From: Actinomadura meyerae
Lineage (GTDB): Bacteria > Actinomycetota > Actinomycetes > Streptosporangiales > Streptosporangiaceae
Length of the DNA stretch: 47,637 nt
Reading direction: 5' to 3'
Assembly (NCBI RefSeq): GCF_900188445.1
Contig: NZ_FZOR01000054.1
Span: 1 to 47,637 of the forward strand
The notes below the pieces were generated by a model, which was given only the letters and a program-made list of their open reading frames with translations, did no database searches and was not told where the DNA came from. The first letter of the stretch is position 1. The number at the start of each line of letters is the position of its first letter. Below are positions 7,034 through 14,360 of this stretch, one piece after another. The position numbers were made by a program, and so were the translations under genes.

Positions 7034-8167
7034 CTATTCGGGTGATACGGTCGGGATGAAGCTGTAGCCCCAGACCCCGGCCTTCGTGCATGCCGTGTGG
7101 ACGGCCTGGACGGTCCCCGTATTGGAGGAATCGATCCCCACGCACATTCCCTTGTCGCGGGTCTCGGCCGCCCGCAGTGCGAAGAGGGGCGACGGCTGGG
7201 ACGTCTTGTCGCCGGCCTTTCCGGAACTCGGCGGTTCCGTCGCCTGCAGGGTGAACCGCTGCCACTTGCTCGCCTCGTCGCACGCCTTCAGATGGAGGCG
7301 TGCACCGTCGTTGGGGGCGTCCAGTGTGAGGCACCAGAGCTGCTCTTTGACCGTGTACGCCTTGATCGCGTAGACGCCGCCCGCGTCCGGCTCAAGCCAG
7401 AAGCGCTGCAGCGGGTCCTCCTCGTCGCACTGCTCCTGGGAGAGGGTCGGCGCGAACTCGTTGTCGGGGAAGATCGACAGGCAGTCGCCGACGGACGTGG
7501 ACGTCTCCGTCTGCATGCCGTACCAGCCGTTGCCCGGCGGGGTCGCCGTCGGGCGCTTCCCGTCCTGCTGGCCCTCGGGCTTGCCGGAGTCGTCGCCCGT
7601 CCCGGTCAGCATGGCCACCGCGATCACCAGGACGGTGACGAACGCGGGAGCGGCCGCGAGCGGGGACAGTGAGCGGCGCGTCCGCTGGTGGCGGCGCTTT
7701 CCCGCGGACTTGCGGTGGCGGGGGCGGGATCGCTTTTCCGGCACTTCCGGTTCTTCCTGCGGCGCCTCCCGCGATGGACGCGGGGTGAAGGCGGCGGCCT
7801 CCGCGGAAGGCGCCGCGGAAGGCGCGGGGGAAGGCGCGGGGGACGTGCCGCTGACCCTCGCATAGGCGCGCATCCAATCGGCCTGCACTTCGGGCACGCA
7901 TCCGCAAGCGCTGATGAATGCCGACACAACTTCCCGTCGCGGAAGTGTGCTTCCGCCGAGCATTCCGGCCAGGCCTTCTGGAAGGAGCACATGCGCGGAG
8001 CCCATCCTGGCTTCGAGTTCCGCGAGGCTGAGTCCCGACCAGCGCTGGAGCCTGCGCATCAGAGCGATGAACCCGGCGGCGTCGCTGACGCCGTCCGGCT
8101 GCGGGACCGCCCTGCGGCCTGGCACTTTCGTCCCTTCTTGCGTAGAAATACTGTTGGTCGTGGGCAT
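7034..8167 (-). CDS. HTH protein with membrane anchor and ricin-type lectin-like domain
   Basis: 377 aa from the ATG at 8165-8167, chosen for GGAGG eight bases upstream. Residues ~25-100 resemble the degenerate helix-turn-helix found in many actinomycete membrane proteins (FIALMRRLQRWSGLSLAELEARMG). A Pro/Ala/Ser-rich stretch and a basic RRHQRTRRS segment precede one membrane helix (PLAAAPAFVTVLVIAVAML). The outside part (~210-377) has Cys pairs and QRFWLEPD / WQRFTLQA patterns like the QxW repeats of ricin B lectins. The protein thus places a sugar-binding-like domain outside and a DNA- or protein-binding domain inside. It is divergent from the kinase gene and could be part of the same sensing system. 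Confidence 0.75.
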   Translation of the reverse strand: MPTTNSISTQEGTKVPGRRAVPQPDGVSDAAGFIALMRRLQRWSGLSLAELEARMGSAHVLLPEGLAGMLGGSTLPRREVVSAFISACGCVPEVQADWMRAYARVSGTSPAPSPAPSAAPSAEAAAFTPRPSREAPQEEPEVPEKRSRPRHRKSAGKRRHQRTRRSLSPLAAAPAFVTVLVIAVAMLTGTGDDSGKPEGQQDGKRPTATPPGNGWYGMQTETSTSVGDCLSIFPDNEFAPTLSQEQCDEEDPLQRFWLEPDAGGVYAIKAYTVKEQLWCLTLDAPNDGARLHLKACDEASKWQRFTLQATEPPSSGKAGDKTSQPSPLFALRAAETRDKGMCVGIDSSNTGTVQAVHTACTKAGVWGYSFIPTVSPE

Positions 8168-8226
8168 CGTAGCGACCTCCAATGGAGATGTGGCTAGTGT
8201 TCCCTTTGCAGACGCCTGCGCTTACG

Positions 8227-8244
8227 GTTCCGGACTGACGGAAC
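8227..8244. promoter_or_regulatory. Inverted repeat GTTCCG-N6-CGGAAC
   Basis: Perfect 6-bp arms, GTTCCG 8227-8232 and CGGAAC 8239-8244, lie between the divergent lectin-like gene and the histidine kinase gene, just upstream of the kinase Shine-Dalgarno (GGAGG ~8253). It is placed like an operator. Short arms keep confidence low. Confidence 0.35.
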
Positions 8245-8264
8245 GAACTCGCGGAGGACCGCCG

Positions 8265-9563
8265 ATGTCCGATCTCGCCAAGCACGCTCCCGGATCGCTG
8301 CGCGGGTCCGTCGAATCCCGCATCGGCACGGCGTTCGTGCTGCTCATCCAGGTGCGGGTGCTGGTCGTCGGGGTGACGGTGCTCATCGACCGGCAGGTCC
8401 GGGGCGACTTCTGGGCCCTGGGTGTGCTGGCGGGGGTGGCGCTGCTCTCCGGGCTGATGCTGCTCGGCTGGGAGCAGGTCGTCTCCCGGCTGTACGCGCA
8501 GCCGGCCCTGCTGGCCTGCGACGTCCTCGTCGGCTACGCGGTGCTCAAGGCCGGCGGGATCCTCGGCCCGTACTTCCTGGTCACGGTGATCGCGGCCGGT
8601 CTGGCGGGGCTGCTGTACCGGTGGCCGACGACGGTGGCGCTCTGCCTCCAGCAGGCCGTCCTGTACTACGTCGCGCTCTTTCAGGGCGACGGGACGGACG
8701 GCATCCGGCACAGCACGACGCTCCCGCTGCTGCTCGCGATGCCCGCCTTCTACGGGATCGGCGCCCTGGTGGGAACCGTGATCCGGCGGCTGTTCGACGA
8801 GCAGGCCGCGGCGGAGGAGGCGCTCTGGCGCTCGGAGGCGCTGGCCGTGGCCGCCGAGGAGCGCTCGCGGCTCGCCCGAGAGATGCACGACTCGCTGAGC
8901 GGCACCCTGTCCGGGATCGCGCTGGCGGCGACGAGCCTCCCCGCCTTCGTCCGCAAGTCCCCGGACCGGGCGGAGAAGGAGGCCCAGCGCATCGCCACCG
9001 CCGCGCAGATCGCGACGAGGCAGGCGCGCTCGCTCATCTCCGAGCTGCGGTCCGGCACCGTGCAGCGGCCGCTGCACGTCGTGGCCGCCGAGCTCGCGGC
9101 GGAGTGGGGCCGGGCGACGGGGCTGCGGGTGGTCACGCGCATCGAGGAGGGCGTCGACCTGCCGCTGCACCCCCGGCACGAGACCGTGGCGATCATCTCG
9201 GAGGCGCTGGAGAACGTCCGGCGGCACGCCGACGCCTCGACGGTGGAGGTGAGCGTGTCCGGCGGCCCGGACGGCGTGCGGGTGGAGGTGCGGGACGACG
9301 GACTCGGCCTGCCGGGACGCCCCGGCGGGGACGGCTGGCTGCACGAGCTCGCCGACGGGGGTCACTACGGCCTCCTCGGCATGCACGAACGGGCCCGGCG
9401 CGGCGGAGGGGAACTCACCGTCGAGTCGGTTCCGGGCGGCGGGACGAGCATCACCGTCCGGTTCCCCGGCGGGGCGGCCGGCGGCGGAGTGGCACGAAAC
9501 GGGACGGCCGGGAGAACCCCGGCCGGGAGCGGGATGGTGCCGATGGAGGGAAGTGGCGAATGA
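8265..9563 (+). CDS. NarL-type sensor histidine kinase
   Basis: 432 aa. About five membrane helices occupy residues ~25-175 with no large extracellular domain. A HisKA_3 dimerisation segment follows, EERSRLAREMHDSLSG, with the phosphorylated His208. The ATPase domain shows the N-box (SEALENVRRHADAS) and G-box motifs (VEVRDDGLGLPG; GHYGLLGMHERA). It would autophosphorylate and pass the phosphate to the coupled response regulator. The ATG at 8265 has GGAGGACC upstream; the ORF is open far upstream but that region is the shadow of the divergent gene. The stop overlaps the regulator's start by 4 bases (ATGA). Confidence 0.92.
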   Translation: MSDLAKHAPGSLRGSVESRIGTAFVLLIQVRVLVVGVTVLIDRQVRGDFWALGVLAGVALLSGLMLLGWEQVVSRLYAQPALLACDVLVGYAVLKAGGILGPYFLVTVIAAGLAGLLYRWPTTVALCLQQAVLYYVALFQGDGTDGIRHSTTLPLLLAMPAFYGIGALVGTVIRRLFDEQAAAEEALWRSEALAVAAEERSRLAREMHDSLSGTLSGIALAATSLPAFVRKSPDRAEKEAQRIATAAQIATRQARSLISELRSGTVQRPLHVVAAELAAEWGRATGLRVVTRIEEGVDLPLHPRHETVAIISEALENVRRHADASTVEVSVSGGPDGVRVEVRDDGLGLPGRPGGDGWLHELADGGHYGLLGMHERARRGGGELTVESVPGGGTSITVRFPGGAAGGGVARNGTAGRTPAGSGMVPMEGSGE

Positions 9564-10234
9564 ACGCGGGTGTGAAGTGCCGGGTGATGGTGGTGGACGA
9601 CAACCCGTTCATCCGCTCCGGGCTCACCCTGGCGCTGGACGCGAGCGGCGAGATCGAGGTCGTGGGCGAGGCCGGCGACGGCCGCGAGGCCGTGGAGATG
9701 GCGCGGCGGCTGGCACCGGACGTGATCCTGCTGGACGTCCGGATGCCGCACGTCGACGGGGTCTCCGCCGCGGCCGCACTGAGCGCGATCAGCCGGGTCA
9801 TCATGCTCACCCAGGTCGAGGATCCGGAGGTGGTGCTGGCGGCCGTCCGGAACGGGGCGGTGGGCTACCTGGTGCACAACAGCTTCACCCCGGAGGAACT
9901 GTCGGCAGCGGTGCTGGACACCGCGAGGCATCGGGCCCACCCCCTTTCCCAGGCGGCGTCGGCCGCGCTGATCGACGCCGCGCGGACGGACCCCGCCGCC
10001 GCGCCCGCGGCGGCCGACCCGGCCGAGCAGCGCCGGCGGTTCGGGCTCTCCGAGCGCGAGGCCGAGGTCATGGATCTGATCACGCAGGGACATCCGAACT
10101 CGGCGATCGCCGCCAAGCTATTTCTCACCGAGAAGACCGTCAAGAATTACATCAACCGCCTTTATGCCAAGCTCGGCGCGCCGAACCGTTCCACGGCCAT
10201 CGTGACCTGGCTCGGAATGCCCCCGCGGGACTGA
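9560..10234 (+). CDS. LuxR/NarL response regulator
   Basis: 224 aa. The receiver domain (1-~120) has the acidic pair VVDDNP, phosphoacceptor Asp59 (LLDVRMPHVDG), Thr in MLTQ, and a conserved position GYLVHNS where Lys is replaced by His; the replacement is worth noting because this Lys is normally part of the active site. An Ala-rich linker leads to a GerE/LuxR helix-turn-helix (LSEREAEVMDLITQG ... IAAKLFLTEKTVKNYINRLYAKL). Translation is coupled to the kinase. Three TAGGGCCC units lie 40 bases behind its stop, before the GH16 gene. Confidence 0.92.
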   Translation: MNAGVKCRVMVVDDNPFIRSGLTLALDASGEIEVVGEAGDGREAVEMARRLAPDVILLDVRMPHVDGVSAAAALSAISRVIMLTQVEDPEVVLAAVRNGAVGYLVHNSFTPEELSAAVLDTARHRAHPLSQAASAALIDAARTDPAAAPAAADPAEQRRRFGLSEREAEVMDLITQGHPNSAIAAKLFLTEKTVKNYINRLYAKLGAPNRSTAIVTWLGMPPRD

Positions 10235-10272
10235 CCTGCCGGGACGCGATTGAGGTCCCCCGGGCCCGCCGG

Positions 10273-10296
10273 TAGGGCCCTAGGGCCCTAGGGCCG
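10273..10296. promoter_or_regulatory. Triple TAGGGCCC operator-like repeat
   Basis: Three head-to-tail 8-bp units TAGGGCCC, TAGGGCCC, TAGGGCCG. Because TAGGGCCCTA is itself palindromic, the array gives two overlapping dyads. It lies ~95-120 bases upstream of the GH16 start, a typical activator distance. See 6962-6976 for the second occurrence in the window. Confidence 0.5.
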
Positions 10297-10391
10297 CGCG
10301 GCGCGGTCGAAGTAGGTTTCGGACGAATTAACGGAGTGCGGATCGGCTGAATCGGCTGTCGGCACAATTCGTCCGGTGCGGAGGTTGAACC

Positions 10392-11384
10392 GTGTCCTTC
10401 TCATTCCGAAGACGCGCCGTCGTCGTGACGGTCACGGCGGTGACGGTCGGGGTCTCGGCGTTCGCCGCCCTGCACGAGAGCTCCGCCGATGTGGGCCGCA
10501 CGGGCACGGCGGCCGAGTTCCACCCGGTTCCGGCCGGGAAACCGGCGGCCCCCTCGAAGGCTCCTCGTGCCGCCGAGGACGCCGCCCGCGGCTCCGTGCA
10601 GGCCGAGCGCACCACCAAGAAGACCGGCGGGACGTCCAAGAAGAAGGCCGCCCCCGCGTCCGGCGCGGCGACGGCGGCGCAGCGGTACGGCTGGGGGCGT
10701 CCGGTGGCGCACGACGAGTTCAACGGGCGTCTCGACCGGAAGGCGTGGGAGCTGTACGACGGCGAGGGGCACGCCGGCAACGGGCGGCGCAGCCCGGACG
10801 CGGTCACCGTCCAGAACGGGGCGCTGCGGATCACCGGCAGGCCGGACGGGACGACGGGCGGGCTCGGCTGGCGCGACGGCGACCAGAAGTACGGCCGCTG
10901 GGAGGCGCGGGTCCGGATGAACCGCGCCTGCGCCTGCTACAACGCCAACATGCTGCTGTGGCCTGTCAACGGCGGGGGCGGCACCGCGCCGGAGGGCGGC
11001 GGCGGCGAGATCGACTACATGGAGACCTACGGCGACAACGGGCTCCGGAAGGGCGCCAACTTCTTCCTGCACTTCGACCAGAAGAAGGGGTCGGAGCAGA
11101 AGGGGCGCGAAGGCAACTCGGGCCGCATCGACGGCCGCGCGAACGTCGACCTCACCAAGTGGCACACGTTCGCGATCGAGTGGACCCCGAAGGAGATCAA
11201 CGGGTACGTGGACGGGCGCCGGCACTTCCACACCACCAGGCAGGACGTGCAGCCCCCGCGGGCGATGGGCCAGGCGATCCAGCTCGACTGGATGCCCGAG
11301 CTGAAGAAGCTGACCGCGCGCGGCATCGACAAGAACCGCAACGCGACCCTCGAGATCGACTGGATCCGCATGTACGACGCCTGA
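10392..11384 (+). CDS. Secreted GH16 glycoside hydrolase
   Basis: 330 aa. An N-terminal signal or anchor (RRRAVVVTVTAVTVGVSAFAAL) is followed by a ~75-residue Ala/Lys-rich linker. The catalytic domain (~98-330) is GH16: WGRPVAHDEFNG, an edge strand YGRWEARVRMN, and the catalytic signature GEIDYMETYG, which has the ExDxxE arrangement of nucleophile, helper Asp and acid/base. GH16 enzymes retain configuration and cleave beta-1,3 or beta-1,4 bonds in laminarin, lichenan, agar or galactan; the substrate cannot be read from the motif. The GTG start has GGAGG upstream. The regulator gene and TAGGGCCC array directly before it suggest control by the two-component system. Confidence 0.88.
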   Translation: MSFSFRRRAVVVTVTAVTVGVSAFAALHESSADVGRTGTAAEFHPVPAGKPAAPSKAPRAAEDAARGSVQAERTTKKTGGTSKKKAAPASGAATAAQRYGWGRPVAHDEFNGRLDRKAWELYDGEGHAGNGRRSPDAVTVQNGALRITGRPDGTTGGLGWRDGDQKYGRWEARVRMNRACACYNANMLLWPVNGGGGTAPEGGGGEIDYMETYGDNGLRKGANFFLHFDQKKGSEQKGREGNSGRIDGRANVDLTKWHTFAIEWTPKEINGYVDGRRHFHTTRQDVQPPRAMGQAIQLDWMPELKKLTARGIDKNRNATLEIDWIRMYDA

Positions 11385-11388
11385 TCCC

Positions 11389-11437
11389 GGCGCCCCGGCG
11401 GGCGGCGCACCCCGGCGGGCGGCGCGCCCCGGCGGGC
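11389..11437. repeat. Tandem GC-rich repeat
   Basis: Three units of 15, 17 and 17 bases of the form GGCGC-CCCGGCGGGC lie directly behind the GH16 stop and before the convergent lipoprotein gene. The units can fold on themselves, so the stretch may also stop transcription in both directions. Confidence 0.6.
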
Positions 11438-11523
11438 GGCGGGGCGGCGGGACGCGGCGGAGCCCGGCGGCCGGGCACGGTCTTCCGGCCACGGGGTCTC
11501 CGGGAGGCCGGCCCGCCGCGGCG

Positions 11524-12048
11524 TCAGCGGACGATCTGCCACATCCCGTCGCCGTTGCGGCGGAGGACGAACTCGGGCTGGAGCGCCGACTCCGTCAGGT
11601 GTCCGTCCGTGTAGCGCAGCCCCGAGAAGGGCAGCACCGCCTCGTCGTCCTTGTTGATTTCGCCGCCGGTGGCCAGGACCTGGCCCAGCGCGAGCCGTTC
11701 CCGGGGCCGCAGCAGATGGGGGGTGTCCTTCACGCCTTTGCGGCAGTCGCCCCTCAGCGCGGGGCCGTTGACGAATTCGCTGTCCTTGGCCACGTACCGG
11801 CACACGGACGTGTCGCCCGCCGCCTGCCCCCGCAGGAACGCCTGCAGCGCGGCGCGGGCGCCGCGGATGCCGGGGGCGGCACCCGGGTCTGTTTCGGGCG
11901 GTTCGGTCGTCTCCGCCGGGCTCGGCGGCGCGGACCGCGTCGCGGCCGGAGCCGCTCCGGCGTCGTCGTCCGATCCGCCGCCGCACGCCGCGGCGCCCAG
12001 CATCGCGAGGAGGACAAGGCCGTGAACGGCCGCTTTCCGATGCGCCAT
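11524..12048 (-). CDS. Lipoprotein of unknown function
   Basis: 174 aa. The lipobox LGAAAC at residues ~17-22 marks a lipoprotein exported and lipidated at the Cys. A Pro/Ser/Thr-rich linker follows (~25-60). The folded part starts ARAALQAFLRGQAAGDTSVC and contains a second and third Cys (VCRYVAKD; GDCRKGVKD) that could form a disulfide, then ends in short beta strands (FVLRRNGDGMWQIVR). This recalls NTF2-like or DUF4878-type folds common in actinomycete lipoproteins, but I cannot assign it firmly. It is convergent with the GH16 gene. Confidence 0.75.
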   Translation of the reverse strand: MAHRKAAVHGLVLLAMLGAAACGGGSDDDAGAAPAATRSAPPSPAETTEPPETDPGAAPGIRGARAALQAFLRGQAAGDTSVCRYVAKDSEFVNGPALRGDCRKGVKDTPHLLRPRERLALGQVLATGGEINKDDEAVLPFSGLRYTDGHLTESALQPEFVLRRNGDGMWQIVR

Positions 12049-12449
12049 CGAATGCTCCCTGAGCCCGGATCCGCCCGGTGATCATACTCTGATGCATCGC
12101 AATTCGGCCATGGCGCACAGAATGGCCTAATGATCATCCTCGAAGGCCGCACCGCCCATCCCGAGCGGACGCGGAACGCAAAGCGAGCGTGAAGTGCGGA
12201 TTCACTTGGCGGCACTTTCCCGCCGACCCCGTAGCGTCCCGCCAGGTTCCATCCCGCAGGGTCTCGCCCCCGCCCCCGCCCCGTTCCATCTCCCCGGCGC
12301 CCACTCGCCCCCCGGCGTCACGTGGTGGAGGACGAGCCGGCGGGCGGCACCCGTCTCGCAGGGCCCACCGGGCGGGCCCCGGCGGGCCCGCAGCCCCCAC
12401 CAGCAGGCGCGGCAGGGGGTCTGAGCTGGGGTGTTGATTTTGTCGCAGT
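12049..12449. other. Gene-free GC-rich intergenic stretch
   Basis: About 400 bases between the lipoprotein start and the putative promoter of the riboswitch transcript. It contains no supported ORF. The left end holds the lipoprotein promoter region. I see no strong hairpin or repeat. Confidence 0.35.
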
Positions 12450-12478
12450 TTGCACTCTCTTGATGGTTTGAGTAGCTT
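12450..12478 (+). promoter_or_regulatory. Possible promoter of riboswitch transcript
   Basis: TTGCAC (12450-12455) and TAGCTT (12473-12478) are 17 bases apart within the only AT-rich patch of the region. A small inverted repeat, CTTGGC-CCCC-GCCAAG, follows at once. The long leader (~165 nt before the riboswitch) makes another, closer promoter possible. Confidence 0.4.
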
Positions 12479-12644
12479 GGCCCCCGCCAAGGCGCTCACC
12501 AGGCGTTCTTGTCCCACCTGGCACCGAGCCGGTGGGGGCGGCGCGCCCCACGCGTCGCCCGGCGGCGCCTCCCATGCACGCCGCCCGCGCCCTCGAACGG
12601 GCCCTACAACAGCAGCGCCGCTCTCTTCATTCTCGCAGCGGCAC

Positions 12645-12762
12645 CCGCCGAATCCGCCACAGCGCGGAGCCGGGGACCCACCCTCGCACTGGGGTGAATC
12701 GGCCTGTCAGGCCGTAGGGCGACTTCCACGTCCGAACCCGTCAGCTAACCCGGTAGGCGGCT
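12645..12762 (+). ncRNA. c-di-AMP riboswitch (ydaO/yuaA type)
   Basis: The leader of the NlpC/P60 gene shows the ydaO landmarks in order: CCGCCGAATCC, GCGGAGCCGGGGACCCA, TGGGGTGAATCGGCC, GCCGTAGGGCGACTTCC, GTCCGAACCCGTCAGCTAACC, and a closing GTAGGCGGC that pairs back to the start. These elements bind cyclic di-AMP and in actinomycetes commonly sit before genes for cell-wall hydrolases and Rpf-like proteins, switching them off when c-di-AMP is high. The RNA ends ~10 bases before the Shine-Dalgarno AAGGAG (12771-12776). Confidence 0.9.
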
Positions 12763-12783
12763 TATGGAAGCAAGGAGTCCCCC

Positions 12784-13488
12784 TTGACAGGCAAGCACAG
12801 CACGGGCAAGCACAGCACGGGCAAGCACGGCACTGGCAATACCGGCAAGAAGCCGGGGCTCTTCGGGCTCAGCCCGCGGGCCAACGGCGCCATCCTGGGC
12901 CTCGCCGCCATCGGCGTGGCCGCGACGGCCCTCCAGGCGACGGCGAGCCCGTCGTCGGAGGAGGGCAAGTCCGTCGCCTCCGTCCAGAGCATCCCCAAGC
13001 AGCGCGCCGCCGCGCCCGACGCGGCCAAGGCAGCCCCGGAGAAGGGCTCCACCGCGTCCACCGAGCTCGACGAGCGGTCGAAGGTGATCGCGCGGGCCAA
13101 GACCTGGCACCCCCACACCAGCAAGCGCGTGCCCTACAGCCAGAGCGACTACCACAACGGCTACCGCACCGACTGCTCCGGCTTCGTGGCGATGACGCTC
13201 GGGCTGCCGAAGCCCGGGACGAACACCGTCGGGCTCACGTCCTCGCGCCTCACCGAGCGCATCAAGATGTCCGAGCTGAAGAAGGGCGACCTCGTGATGG
13301 ACGCCCAGGGCACCAACACGACGCGCCACGTCGTCATCTTCGAGAAGTGGGCCAACAAGGCGCACACGTCGTACTGGGCGTACGAGCAGCGCGGCCACTA
13401 CGGCACCGACTACCGGACGCGGGACTACGGCCTCGACTCCGGCAGCGAGTACAAGGCGTACCGGCCGAAGAAGCTCAGCGACGCTTGA
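12784..13488 (+). CDS. Secreted NlpC/P60 cell-wall hydrolase
   Basis: 234 aa. The TTG at 12784 follows AAGGAG by seven bases. The N-terminus has an odd repeat of TGKHS units (TGKHSTGKHSTGKHGTG), then a hydrophobic segment (NGAILGLAAIGVAATALQA) that acts as signal or anchor. After a ~60-residue linker comes the NlpC/P60 domain: catalytic Cys131 in TDCSGFVAMTLGLP, Lys/Gly-rich KKGDLVM, and His182 in RHVVIFEKW. Such enzymes cut peptide bonds of peptidoglycan stems. Control by the c-di-AMP riboswitch fits a role in wall remodelling tied to osmotic state. Its 3' end overlaps the convergent methyltransferase gene by 14 bases. Confidence 0.9.
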   Translation: MTGKHSTGKHSTGKHGTGNTGKKPGLFGLSPRANGAILGLAAIGVAATALQATASPSSEEGKSVASVQSIPKQRAAAPDAAKAAPEKGSTASTELDERSKVIARAKTWHPHTSKRVPYSQSDYHNGYRTDCSGFVAMTLGLPKPGTNTVGLTSSRLTERIKMSELKKGDLVMDAQGTNTTRHVVIFEKWANKAHTSYWAYEQRGHYGTDYRTRDYGLDSGSEYKAYRPKKLSDA

Positions 13489-14281
13489 TGGCGATCCCGG
13501 CCATCCCGAGCTGCTCTCCCGGGGTGAGGTTGTCCGGGTCCACCGGGCCGTCGGGACGCCACAGGGCGGTGTAGGTCACGCCGGGTTCGACCAGTTCGAA
13601 GTCACCGAACTGGGCCTCGATCTCGGCGGGCGTGCGCGCCCAGCCCTCTTCGAGGTTCTCTCGTGTGATGCGGGCCAGCTCCTGTTGCTGGGGCAGGCCC
13701 GTGTCCACGAGGGACGTCATGAAAAGGTGGCTGCCCGGCGCCAGGACGTCGCGGTAGGCGGAGACCACGCCGTCCACCACGTCCGGTGACAGGTAGTGCA
13801 GCATCCCGACCATCATGATGACGGCCGGGCGGGAGAAGTCGATGAAGCCCTTGACCGCCGGGTCCGAGAGGATGGCGGCCGGGTCGCGGACGTCGCCGAC
13901 CATCACCCGCGTGGCGTCGTTGTTCGCCAGGATCGCCCGCCCGTGCACGGAGACCAGCGGGTCGATGTCGACGTAGACGACGCGGGCGTCCGGGTTGGCG
14001 CGCTGGGCGACCTCGTGGGTGTTCTCGACCGTGGGCAGCCCGCTGCCGAGGTCGAGGAACTGGTCCATGCCGGCCTCCGCGGCCAGGTAGCGGACGCCCC
14101 GGACGAGGACCTTGCGGTTCTCGACCGCGGACTCGCGCAGCCCGGGGATCAGCGCGGCCGTCTGGTCGGCCAGCGCCCGGTCGGCGGCGAAGTTGTCCTT
14201 CCCGCCGAGGAGCGCGTCATAGGCGCGCGCGATGGTGGGCTTGTCGAAGTCCAGCTCGGCCGGGGGCCATTCGTCAGCCAT
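13475..14281 (-). CDS. SAM-dependent methyltransferase (DUF574 type)
   Basis: 268 aa from the ATG at 14281; an ATG nine bases upstream is equally possible because neither has a Shine-Dalgarno. Family hallmarks: FDKPTIARAYDALLGGKDNFAAD at the N-terminus, the SAM-binding FLDLGSGLPTVENTHEVAQ, VVYVDIDPLVSVHG, and MMVGMLHYLSP. These proteins are almost restricted to actinomycetes, occur in many copies per genome and have no known substrate. A second member of the family is at 24376-25188. The gene is convergent with, and overlaps, the NlpC/P60 gene. Confidence 0.88.
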   Translation of the reverse strand: MADEWPPAELDFDKPTIARAYDALLGGKDNFAADRALADQTAALIPGLRESAVENRKVLVRGVRYLAAEAGMDQFLDLGSGLPTVENTHEVAQRANPDARVVYVDIDPLVSVHGRAILANNDATRVMVGDVRDPAAILSDPAVKGFIDFSRPAVIMMVGMLHYLSPDVVDGVVSAYRDVLAPGSHLFMTSLVDTGLPQQQELARITRENLEEGWARTPAEIEAQFGDFELVEPGVTYTALWRPDGPVDPDNLTPGEQLGMAGIAIKRR

Positions 14282-14302
14282 GGCCGCCATCGTAGATCGT
14301 TA

Positions 14303-14340
14303 CGCCCGGAGCGTGGGGGTTTATCCCCACTCTCCGGGCG
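14303..14340 (-). terminator. Terminator of hopanoid operon
   Basis: CGCCCGGAG (14303-14311) pairs with CTCCGGGCG (14332-14340), and inside it GTGGGG (14313-14318) pairs with CCCCAC (14325-14330). It lies 20 bases behind the hpnH stop and before the methyltransferase start, so it should end the hopanoid transcript. Confidence 0.75.
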
Positions 14341-14360
14341 TTTCGTCTTCAATACCGCGG

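Noticed and set aside
12189..12437. Small plus-strand frames in the lipoprotein-NlpC intergenic region
   Set aside because: Pro/Arg-rich translations without any conserved-looking core; the region is better read as leader and promoter.
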